Below, in pieces: positions 11,851-21,148 of a DNA stretch of 56,007 nucleotides (positions within the stretch are counted from its first letter, which is position 1; each line of letters starts with the position of its first letter). Position numbers and translations under genes: made by a program. Source of the DNA: Ophiostoma sp. CBS 140.51 (lineage: Eukaryota > Ascomycota > Sordariomycetes > Ophiostomatales > Ophiostomataceae); NCBI GenBank assembly GCA_029298735.1, contig JANSLP010000219.1, positions 1-56,007 of the forward strand, read 5' to 3'. The notes under the pieces are model-generated. The model made no database searches. It was not told the origin of the DNA and worked only from the letters and a program-made list of their open reading frames with translations.

Positions 11851-13253
11851 TTACAGCTGCGGCCGCTCAATGACCTTGGGCTTGTCCTGCTTTGTATCCG
11901 CTGAAGCCTGCTCCTTTGCTGGTGCTGTCTCCTTATTTTCTGATGATGTTGCCGCCACGGGAGCCTTCGGGCTGTCTGCCGTGGCATCCCCAGTCTTGGC
12001 AGTGTCAGAGGGGATGCCCTTCTCTTTACCACTCTCGTCGAGCTTCAAGATGGCCTCAATTTCGTTGGCAATCTCGTTGACTTCGGCCTCAGCTGACGAC
12101 AGTGCACCGCCGATCTCGGGTGGCTGATCGTTGGTATCGTCGTACTCGCCGCCCACAAACTTGGTGTCGTCGTCGCTGTTCTTATTGTTGACAATCTCGG
12201 CCTTCTTGAGAAGGTCATCCTCATCACTCTCGCTGTCGCTGTCGCTGCTGTCACTTGCTAGCGGCCGCGGGCCTGCCGCAGCCAACAGTGCCTCCTGGCC
12301 CCGCTGCCGCTCGACCTCGGCATCACCCACCATGGTCCTCCACAGGTCGTCCAGCTCTTCGCGCCAGCCCAGCGCATCGGCCAGCTGCAGCACACCAGCA
12401 TCACAGCTGCCGAGCGCCAGCACGTCGTCGGCACGCGTGCCCAAGTCACCCACAACTTCACGGTTGAACAGCACGCGCGGCACGTGGTCGGGCGCCATGG
12501 TCGGCAGGCCCGCAAAAGGGTAGACAGTCAGAGACGTGCCCAGCACGAGCACCAGGTCGGCATCTGTGGCGGGCAGTTTGCCCAGCTCGTGGAACCGAGA
12601 CGGCAGACTCTCTCCGAAAAAGACAATATCGGGCTTCACGAGCGCACCGCAGCCGGGCTGCTTGCAGCGGGGGACGCGCGCATCACGCACATGCTCATGC
12701 ATCTCGTTATCCGGGAACGGGGTGCTGCACTCAAAGTTGATACAGCGCTGGGTGGCAAAGGAGCCATGGGCCTCAACAATGCGGTCAGCCGGGACGCCCG
12801 CAGCCCGCTCGAGGCAATCAATGTTTTGCGTAAACAGCATGCGCAACAGGCCCTTGGAGGCGAGGAGGGACAGGAACGCATGGGACACGGTAGGGTGGAA
12901 CTGGCCCGGGTAGAGCTCCTTGGCGAGAATGTAAAACGGCCGCGGGTTCTCGCGGAAGTAGTCAATGCTGAAGACGGCCTCGGCATAGGGCAAGTTGAGG
13001 CGCTGGAGGTTGGCATACAGGCCGGTGCCCGGTGACCGGAAGTCGGGGACTAAAATGTTAGCATACAGCCAATATAGCCACCGGCGTTCATGTACATACT
13101 GCCTGCCGCTGTTGATATGCCGGCGCCGGTCAGGGCCACGATGCGCTTGGCCTTGCCATCGAGAATCAGCTGGGCGACGGCCTCGATGCTTCGGTCGCTG
13201 AGCGTCTGAGGCGGCGTGCTGTCGTCGATCTGGTTGGACACCTCCTGGCCCAT
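11851..13253 (-). CDS. hst2: NAD-dependent protein deacetylase, Hst2-type class I sirtuin
   Basis: Exons 13253-13100 and 13049-11851 with a 50-nt intron (GTATGT, GCTAAC branch, TTTTAG); 450 residues. It removes acetyl groups from lysines using NAD+. Motifs in order: GAGIS 43-47, DFRSPGTGLY 54-63, TQNID 125-129, catalytic His146 in EAHG, zinc cysteines C154, C159, C180 and C185, KPDIVFFGE 190-198, then GTSL and NRE for NAD binding. The MGQE start and the compact catalytic core match Hst2 rather than Sir2 or Hst3/4, which carry longer N-termini. The C-terminal third is acidic and low-complexity (SDSDSESDEDD), a region that in yeast Hst2 influences autoinhibition and export. The frame stays open upstream to an ATG at 13586, but that extension looks like translated leader. 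It lies convergent with pbs2. Confidence 0.93.
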
Positions 13254-14440
13254 TCTGCCGAATCTGTTGGTGCGGTTGTTACGACTGTTGTTATTGTTGT
13301 TCTTCTTCTTGCCGTTACGTCTTCCTTTTCCGACTTGAAGTGGACGATCGGCACGACGTTCTTGCTTTTCTCTGCGCGAGAGAGGCGGCGGTGGTGATGT
13401 GGACGACGACCACCGCGGGCGGTGACGGTCTTTCTGACGGCGACCTATGGTGAAGGTGAGGTTGAGGGCCCCGAGTAGGCAAATGAAGCGAGAAGCGGAG
13501 TATAAAAGAAGAACATAAAAGAAAGAAAACAAAAATGCGCTTGCTCGGGTCTCGAAAATGAGATGTAGATGCGAAAGCGAAAGCACAATGTAGGACGGCT
13601 GGCTATACTGGACGTCAAGAAAGAACTTTGTCTATATCGTGATTTGTTGAAGAAAAGAAGTGGCCGGGCCCTTTTTCTTTTGCAAGTTGTAGCCTTGCCG
13701 AAAGACTGTTAGGGTTTTCCTTTTACCTTTTCCCTCTTCCTTCTTTGCCTGCCTTTTGGCGTGCGGCTCGTGAGGGGGTGCCCCGGCCTTGCCCGCTCTT
13801 ATCTTATCAGCTAAAGTGGGAGGTGTGCCAGGGTGGTAATACAGGCAGGTGCGCCGCCTATATTATGAGGGAAGGAGCGCCTGGTAATACGTCATACGGG
13901 GAGAGGAGGGAAGAGCGAGCCTGCTTTGAAATTGTGCCACAGTCACTGGCCGTATGCGACTTCCAATATGAATGAAAATACGAAAGTGCGACATAAAATG
14001 ATATGATAAAGGGAGATAAGAAGGTTGATGAGATTTGTATTTGTGAAATGTTTGCTATTGGAGCTGTCTGAGAAGGTTTTCATGGTAAACATTCTAGTAA
14101 ATATGAGCACCGACAGATGAGAAAACATAGCTTTTTTTGTGAAAAATTCGAATAATATAGAGTAGCATAATAGTATGTACAAAATCCCCATAAAATTGTA
14201 TGGGGATTGTTAGATCTCATAGGTTCTTCATTGTTTCTTCAGCTGCATTAATTTGACTCCAACTTCCAGTTTTGGTATCTCCAAAATAAGTTTTTCCCAT
14301 AAAATGTCAATATGCAAGCTTGTGAAGAATATGTGCTTGCGTTTCATAATGTAAATTTGTAGCCCGGTTTATCATTTCTCAGGCAGCCGTTTATATGTTT
14401 GTGCCCGCCTCGGACATGCCCCGACAACCTCCACTAACGC
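13254..14440. other. Intergenic region hst2 promoter / plp2 3' end
   Basis: The part next to hst2 (13254-13940) is purine-rich then mixed and should hold the hst2 leader and promoter; an AACCCTAA element on the minus strand lies at 13709-13716. From about 13960 to 14400 the sequence becomes markedly AT-rich and includes a strong palindrome at 14183-14208. This is probably the plp2 terminator region. No gene is recognised. Confidence 0.5.
14183..14208. repeat. Perfect palindrome in AT-rich intergenic island
   Basis: AATCCCCATA and TATGGGGATT are perfect 10-bp arms around the hexamer AAATTG. As RNA it would form a stable hairpin about 230-260 nt downstream of the plp2 stop; as DNA it could be a symmetric protein site. 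Confidence 0.8.
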
Positions 14441-15341
14441 TTAGTCCCAGTCGTCATCGTCGTCGCTGTTGTTCCTCCGGTGGTCCCGGCTTGTCTTGAT
14501 GGACTTGTTGGCACCGGCCATGATCCGTTCTTCTTCGGCATCCTCGGCTGCTCGCCGCCGCTTCAGCACACGCATATCGTTGTCTGCAACAGCGCCGGCC
14601 TCGACCAACAACGCATCCAGGTCCAACATGCTCATCTTGACACCGCCCACCATTGCCAGCGTCACAATCTGCTTGGCAATGTCGCCGTTGCGATACACGA
14701 GGATGGTCGGGCAGTTGCGCTCCGGGTAACCCTCAATGGCCTGGTCGGCGCGCATCTCACAGAACTTGACCTCGCCGTACTCGTTTGCCGCTTGGCGGAA
14801 CAGTTCGGACAAGACGCGCGACTCGACGTTGGTGCCCGTCGACGACATCAGGTTGACAAACACTGGCGATCCCTTTCCTGCGCCCAGACGCCCATCCTGT
14901 TTAGACGCATCCGTCACTTCGCGGTTGTAGTCGGGCTTAGAGATGGGGTAGACGCTGCCGTGGATAGACGTTTTCTGGAGTGCGCTCAGCTCTTGCATGC
15001 GCTGCTGGCGGTAGGCGTTCAAGAAGTCTTCGTCCTCCAGGTCCTCAAACTCGTCGAGCTCGTCCAGGTCTTTGCCCTCGAGGCGGTTTTCGTGTGCGAT
15101 GCGCCGGCCTTCGAGAATGGCCTCTTCGATCATGGGGGTCGGGCTTGGCGGCTTCTCGGGGATGACGCCATGCTTGCGGAGGATTTCGTTCCTGGGGGGA
15201 AGTAAAGTCAGTCACGAGTTTTCCTTGAGTCACTTCCGCGTAATGACTCAAAGGCCTCCATCCATCAGGTGCTCACCATTCTGTGTCTGCATTCGGGTCG
15301 TCCACCGGCACCGCTATTCTCTGGTCCATTGGCGCCGCCAT
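14441..15341 (-). CDS. plp2: Phosducin-like protein (Plp2/PhLP2-type)
   Basis: Exons 15341-15277 and 15191-14441 around an 85-nt intron (GTGAGC, GACTGAC-like branch, CCCCAG); 271 residues. Phosducin-like proteins of this type bind the cytosolic chaperonin CCT/TRiC and assist folding of actin, tubulin and G-protein beta subunits. Visible features: N-terminal helix with the TEWNEILRKHG core (20-30) typical of PhLP2/3, a charged helical stretch (GRRIAHENRLEGKDLDELDEFEDLED region, roughly 50-80), a thioredoxin-like domain at about 115-225 with the ERNCPTILVYRNG strand but no CXXC redox pair, and a basic/acidic tail ending in DDDDDWD. Length is in the usual range. It shares a 0.93 kb divergent promoter with rps27, fitting joint expression with translation genes, though that is inference. 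Confidence 0.92.
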
Positions 15342-15740
15342 TGTGAATGTGTGTGTTGGAATATGACTGGAGAAGAGGAAAGACGAAAAGCGACAATGTT
15401 TTGCGAAAGATGAGACAGATAAACTAGAATCTCAAAGGTAGCTTGCGACGAGCTTCATGTCGTGGAAGCGCGAGGAATCAAAGCTGCCTGGCATCTGATA
15501 GCTGCCCCACCACCTACCCAATACAGGGGCAGAGCATCGCCTGTAGCCAGCCTGTTGGCGGCAGCCTTGGGGAGCTGTTGCAGGCTGACCGTTGGCTTCT
15601 GTAGCGGGGTTGAATCACCCTTGCTGGGGCCGGCCTCTTTGGTCCGGTCTGCACGCAGATAGTAAGAGTCACAAAGTCAGAAATGACTAATCTGGAAATG
15701 CGTTAAGCCTCTCCTGGAAGCTACTCGTGTGGCGGCATTA

Positions 15741-15746
15741 CACGTG
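15741..15746. promoter_or_regulatory. CACGTG E-box (Cbf1-type site)
   Basis: Palindromic CACGTG extended to CACGTGAC, the preferred core of Cbf1-type bHLH factors. It is 20-40 bp from CCCTA elements in the rps27 promoter. Binding is inferred from the motif only. Confidence 0.5.
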
Positions 15747-15763
15747 ACTCGAGGTTTGGCAAA

Positions 15764-15786
15764 AACCCTAACGCGCTAAACCCTAG
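15764..15786. promoter_or_regulatory. Paired AACCCTAA / AAACCCTAG elements
   Basis: AACCCTAA at 15764-15771 and AAACCCTAG at 15778-15786, in the same orientation and 14 bp apart. Such sequences match sites of the telobox-binding factor Tbf1, known to control ribosomal protein genes in several ascomycete yeasts. The spacing and the adjacent ribosomal protein gene support a regulatory role. Confidence 0.55.
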
Positions 15787-16273
15787 AGTGGCTAGCGCGT
15801 CCTTACACAGTACTCGGGGAAGGAGGTCAACCTAAAATTTGGTGTGCTCGCCGCCTTTTTGGCCTCCTTTTTGCTGCTTCCCTCCAGAAAGTTCGCCCAT
15901 GGCACCCATTTGCCCTCGCATTGCTCGCCTCTGGTTGGCCCATTTTTTCTTGGGCTAAACAAAAAATTTCTGGCTCTTGCCCACTCTGGCTTTTTTTTCT
16001 CCCGCCCACACACCGTCTTCTCGCCCCAATTTGCCCGTGCCGCCCTCTGCACTGCACCCTAATCCTGCCCTCTTTTTGGTTTGACTCCTCTTTCTGACTT
16101 TTTCCCACCTCTTCTCTTCTTCTCCCTCACCCATCCCCAAAACAAAATTATCAACAACCAAAACCACGAGCGCCGAATCTGTTTGTTTCTTGACAACCAG
16201 ATTTTTTAATCCAACCGATTCCCAACCCGCTCGATTTTTCGATTTATCTCGACAAACTTCTCAAACCGTCAAA

Positions 16274-17005
16274 ATGGTGCGTTCAATCGGACACTTTTCG
16301 ATGCAAAAGATCGAAGACACAAGCGAAGGATACAACAGGAAGAGGAGGAGGATGGACGGCTATGGAACCCTCGGCAGCATCGGCATCGATACGGCATCTC
16401 GACGTCAAACAGCCACAGACACGGCATCGATGGAAACGTTGGCAACACGGACCATTTGATAGCAAGATGGAAGCAAGCTCCAACTTCAGCTTCGGCATCG
16501 ACATCCACGACGACAGCGATACAAGACGACCAACACAACAACGACGACAACGACACTGATGCTGCTGAGACTTCACGTTGATGCCATGGAGGACGACATT
16601 TTGGATGGATGATGGGACTAGACGATTGCCATTCTATCAATTTGCTGCAGAAGTGCTGACATTTTCTCTTTCAGGTTTTGGCCGTTGATCTGCTGAACCC
16701 CAGCGCCGCCGCTGAGGCCAAGAAGCACAAGCTCAAGGTACGACTCGACCCTAACTCCCCGGTCCTGACGATACTATCGTCACCGTCAAACCAGACAAAC
16801 GAGATATACTAACATTATCCAGACCCTTGTGCCCGCCCCCCGCTCGTTCTTCATGGACGTCAAGTGCCCCGGCTGCTTCACCATTACCACCGTCTTCTCC
16901 CACGCACAGACTGTTGTCATCTGCCAAGGCTGCACGACCGTCCTTTGCCAGCCCACCGGTGGTAAGGCGAGACTGACTGAGGGCTGCTCTTTCCGGAGAA
17001 AGTAG
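16274..17005 (+). CDS. rps27: 40S ribosomal protein eS27 (Rps27)
   Basis: Three coding exons: 16274-16276 (the ATG only), 16675-16737 and 16823-17005, with introns of 398 and 85 nt. The second intron has a TACTAAC branch; the first ends CTGAC...TTTCAG. The joined protein is 82 residues, the usual eS27 length, starting MVLAVDLLNPS and ending CSFRRK. The four-cysteine zinc motif CPGC and CQGC sits mid-protein. eS27 is a structural small-subunit protein near the platform. Splitting the gene right after the start codon is a known arrangement in fungal ribosomal protein genes and means translation depends on correct splicing. The promoter carries CCCTAA/CACGTG elements. I looked for a snoRNA in the long first intron and found no convincing C and D boxes. 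Confidence 0.97.
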
Positions 17006-18533
17006 ACGGTTTACCTTAACCACAAGCGAATCGAATTCTTCCTTTTCTCTCTCTTGCCCTCCTGTTCTCTAAAACCTCGTCAAAAATGTCTTCGATGTCA
17101 GCTCTCTCTTGGGATCGATGAACTACAAAATTGAAAAACAATTCAAAAAGTTCGACCGTTCTCCTTCGACTCGTGTTGTTCTTTATTGAATCCATTTTTC
17201 TCTTTTTGTTGTTGTCGGCCCTACCCTCCCCTAGGGGTTGTATTTTCTCTTTTGCTTTTATTTTTATCATTTGTGATTTCTTAATGCGCCTGTTTCGCCT
17301 TCATGTTTTTCTCGATTCAGGCAGGACTATTCATTTGGGTTCTGGCCGATGACCGAGCGACGACAAAAAGAAAAACGACACGACCACACACTCGACGCGA
17401 CCTGTTCCTTTCCTTCCCCCTTTCTCTTCTTTTGATTCCACGACTCTGGATCGACAATGAGAGCTGAGACGTCTTGAGGAACGTTCGGATGGCCGGCCCT
17501 TGGGTTCTGGGTAGACTTTTGAGGAAACTCATTTTCCATCTCGACCCTGAAACAGCCTACCATTTCTTATGGACCTTGACGACTGTCTCTGATACTCATC
17601 GTTCCTTGCCGATCTGAATCTTGAGAAAGAAGGGGACCGAGAGGAGAAGGCACTTGCGTCTCTCTTTGTTTTCTTTACGATTAAAGACAACATCCAAAAA
17701 CTTTATTACAACCAAACGAAAAGCGCGGATAGAAGATGGAGCCAGCGAAAACGAAAAACGAGTTTCGGTATACAGCCAGACGGCATTTTCAATAAAAATG
17801 GGGGGTCATCTGACGGTGGATTGTGGAACTCCAGGGAAAAAGAACGGAAAACAAGAAAAGGAAACAACGAGGACAACAAAAAGCCGATTGTTTACATAAA
17901 AAACTGGAGGGGCGTTTTTTCGGATCCGGATATCTTGCAACTACCCAAAAAAATATACAAAAATTATTCTAAACAATGTGTTTCATGATGCGACTGATGT
18001 GTAGACAAAGAGTTCTTCTTTACTTGGGAATATTAAGGTTCTCATCTGTGAAAGTAAAAACAACCCTTGAATTTGTGGCCAATGTCCTCCCAGCCTGGTT
18101 AGCAAGGCCGAGATTTTATAGTTACTTGATTTATCTAAAAATGTAACCAACCGTATGAATCAAAAGATTGCCAAAGGTGTTTCTCTTCATAACATGACCA
18201 GCTGTTACCTAGATGCTGAGGTTGCATAGATTGAATGTCTCTTGTCGTTGATGGTGGCGGACAAAGCACCTGCCAAAATGTAGCTGCTGGCCAACCAAAA
18301 ATAGCGTGCTCGGGGATCGTGCAGGCGGCTGGCCTCACTTGGCAAGCACCAAGCAAGGCTACTAAAAATTTCTTGGGAGCGCGTCTACATCCATCAGGCA
18401 GGAGCTACCCATCTTCAATCTCGACTTGACGACAACAACAAAAACGGCAGCAACGACGCCTGCTCTTTTTTTTTTTTGTACGGTTGCCGAATTGATTGAC
18501 ATACTTCGCCTGTCAATCCCTCAACCGCCCACT
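17006..18533. other. Intergenic region rps27 / gemin2-like gene
   Basis: T-rich 3' flank of rps27 followed by mixed then AT-rich sequence. An AATAAA lies at 17791-17796, far from the stop codon, and may or may not be used. Short open frames show no domains. The final 150 bp before 18534 is the leader of the next gene and includes a T10 run near 18469-18478. Confidence 0.5.
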
Positions 18534-20349
18534 ATGGCTGCAACACCCAACCCGACGCCGGCGGTTGACGCGACCTACGGTCAGCGAAGCGTCTTTGGCG
18601 GCGAGGGACTGCCGACAGCGCCAATCGACGAAGAACTCGACTGCGAGGATGAACAGGAGGCTCTGGCCTACCTGCGGCTTGTCCGGTGAGTTCCCTCCCC
18701 TCTGTGTCCTTTTCAGTTTATGTCTACTCTCTTTTGAACCCCTGCTGAACATCGATAGCTAACGGTTGTGTAGAGAACAAGCGAGCAAGATCCCACACGT
18801 CATAGTCATGCCACGGTATGGACCACAAGCCCTTCCACCCGGCCTTGTTGAAGCCAGAGCAGAAGAAGTTGCCGCTGCCAGAAGACAGGTTACACCACAA
18901 AAGAAGAAGCGGCGGCGGCGGCGGCACTGGGACGAGCAGAACGATGGGGTGGCAAAGATGTCGTATGGGGACGAGGGCGAAGCCAACGATACGAGCAACG
19001 GAAACGACAACAGCAATGCAGCCAAGAAGCGGCGCGTGTCCCGACAACAGGCTGTCAACGTCGGATTATCATACGATGACGAAGGTCCAGCCAACGGTGG
19101 CCTAAACTACGAAGAAGACGGGGAAGAGGATGAAGAGGAAGACGAAGAGGGTGAAGCGTCAGACGACGACACTGCTGGAGACAAGGACGACAAGGACTAC
19201 TCACTGGAACACCACGATCTTTATGAGAGCAGCGTCGGTGACGCCCGTGGATACTACCATGACGGCGCCTACGTCGCAGCACCAGCCGAAGAGGAGTATG
19301 GATCCTCTTCCGCAGGTTACACCAACGGACAAGGCCAGAATGGTGGAGGTGAAGAAGGTGATGCGAATGTTGACGCCAATGCCAACGTTGATCCCGAGGC
19401 CGAGTCGGCTCGCTTCAGTGCTGCCTACCGCTCTCGCTTGCTGCTCACCCATTTCGCCGAGCTGCGCACCATTGTTCGTCCATCCTCGGAAAACTATGAC
19501 CCCAACCAACTGGCCGATGCTGTCGCCGCTCTGCCGCCCGACCACGATACGGATGTCGGCCCTCTCAGCACAAAATCCGGTGTGTACCGCCGCTGGCTGC
19601 ACCTACTCCGAACGACAGACCCGCTCCCGGCACAGATTGCCGCCATGGACAAAGTCAGTGTGTTGAGGTTGCTTCGCGTGCTTTTGCGAGGCCTGTTGGC
19701 GGGCGGCTCGTCATCGTCGCGGTCGTCGAGAGCAGGACGGTTCGAGCAGAAGCTGCTGGGGGGAGGAGGCCATGGAAACAACAACGGAAACAGCGGGATC
19801 GATATGACCGGTCGCACCAGCCGTTGGCTATGGTCGCTGTTTGCCCGTCTGCCCGACCGGGGCGAACTGGACTACCGCGAGGTGGGCTACATTCGGGATG
19901 TAGCAAAGCAGGCTGTGATGCGGCTGGCGCACTTGAGCTATGACATGGCCGGGACAGATGTTCAGGGAGGTGACCATGGGGAAGAGGAAGAAGTTGACGG
20001 GAACGAGGTGCCTGTCCAAGAGGACGTCGGTGAGGCTGAGAAGGTCGAGCTTCCCAAGGTTGATAACGAGACTGCCGAAGTCAACGAAGACACAGAAGAT
20101 GTTCCGATGGACATGGAGCCTGAACCAGAGACGGGAGAGACCAAGGCGGCAGAACAACAACCTGCCGGAGAGGACGAGAAGCTGCAAGAAGCTGAGGCTG
20201 TAGAAGACGAGCCTGTCCAAGAAGACGAAGACGGCGAGATGCAACAAAGAGCCACCCTGGAAATGGTGCTGGCTGTTGCTGGCGAGTTCTACGGACAGCG
20301 GGACCTGCTAGCCTTTCGAACACCTTGGCCGGCGACGTCGTCAAACTGA
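18534..20349 (+). CDS. Gemin2/Brr1-like SMN-complex snRNP assembly factor
   Basis: Exons 18534-18685 and 18774-20349 with an 88-nt intron (GTGAGT, GCTAAC branch, GTGTAG); 575 residues. Gemin2 (SIP1; Brr1 in budding yeast) holds the Sm protein pentamer during assembly of spliceosomal snRNPs. Supporting features: the N-terminal EALAYLRLVREQASKIPHV stretch (about 42-60), matching the YLRRVQIEA-type segment of Gemin2; a central region with VYRRWLHLL; and the C-terminal WLWSLFARLPDRGELD...IRDVAKQAVMRLA and VAGEFYGQRDLLAF segments, matching WLYALLACLEKPL and SRYFDQRDL in animals. Acidic, low-complexity insertions (about 100-200 and 465-545) make it about twice the animal length, and a basic KKKRRRRRRH patch follows the first helix. 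Similarity is judged from motifs only. Confidence 0.78.
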
Positions 20350-21148
20350 GCAAGATACCCATACAATGAGATAGCATAATGGATATTGGAGATTCATAAA
20401 TAATTGCAAAGAAAATTGTACTTCAGAGTAACACCGTTAAGCATTGATATCACGTGACAGGAGTTCATAATACAGGATTCAATAAGATCTCCCAGAAAAA
20501 TCAGAATCAAGCTCTTAGACTTCCAAGTTTGTCCCTGCCGGAGTTGCCGTCATCTCTGAGAATCCTGACCTCGGAAACAGGAGCTGCCTTTTCGTTGAGA
20601 ACCACTTTACGCGTTCAATGGACTGTTGAGTGAAAAACACGACTTTGACGCGTCTTTGATACGAATAGCACTAGTCCATATTCGGCAATACCCAGACTCA
20701 CCCAGATCCCCGGCCAAGGCAATCGGCTAACACACGCTATTGCCCTCCCAATTTACTGGCACTGGTGAAATCCCCAGCCATCCAAGTTTAATTGATTTTC
20801 CTTTTTGTCTTTCATCGTCATTTCTGTCGGTTCGCCGTCCACCCACCAACGACAAAGGCATCGGCAGCCCACTCCCTTTCTTTCTTTCTTCCTGATCTCT
20901 TTCATTGGTGTCAATTTTCATTAATCAAACCACAACTCGGCTTGCCAACATCGCATCATCGCCATCTCGCATTGCCAATTGCTTCCATTTTCGTCTTCCT
21001 TTTTTCTTTGATTTCCGTTCGACCGCTCTCCACTCAGTGCTTTTTCTTTGTTTCATTTTTTGCTCTTTTCGCTCTTCAGCATCACCGGCCTGTCGCTAGA
21101 CACCCCTCTTTCTCTTCGACATCCAATCGTCCCCTTCTCAACACCACA
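20350..21148 (+). promoter_or_regulatory. Intergenic region and promoter of the RNR-inhibitor gene
   Basis: AT-rich 3' flank of the gemin2-like gene, a CACGTG at 20451-20456, two ACGCGT boxes at 20609 and 20648, then a long T/C-rich leader from about 20790. The leader stays open in frame with the downstream CDS because pyrimidine-rich DNA has few stop codons; I treat it as 5' UTR. Confidence 0.55.
20609..20653. promoter_or_regulatory. Two MluI cell-cycle boxes (ACGCGT)
   Basis: ACGCGT at 20609-20614 and TGACGCGT ending at 20653, 39 bp apart start to start, about 500-540 bp before the ATG. ACGCGT is the core site of MBF-type (Mbp1/Res) factors that drive G1/S genes. I saw no other ACGCGT in the non-coding parts of the window by eye. 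Confidence 0.55.

Larger units (their letters stand above)
15342..16273. promoter_or_regulatory. Divergent promoter of plp2 and rps27
   Basis: A 932-bp interval between two start codons. The centre (15741-15800) has CACGTGAC, two CCCTA elements and an inverted repeat. A third CCCTAA lies at 16058-16063. The rps27 side (about 16060-16140) is C/T-rich, typical of a fungal leader. Open frames in this interval lack recognisable features. Confidence 0.6.

Noticed and set aside
13943..14191. AT-rich open frame that might be mitochondrial DNA in the nucleus
   Set aside because: The hydrophobic peptide does not resemble a respiratory protein I recognise; kept only as an AT-rich island.
16277..16674. 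Possible snoRNA in the long first intron of rps27
   Set aside because: No RTGATGA C box is present; ATGATGG near 16610 is off consensus and has no matching D box with stem.
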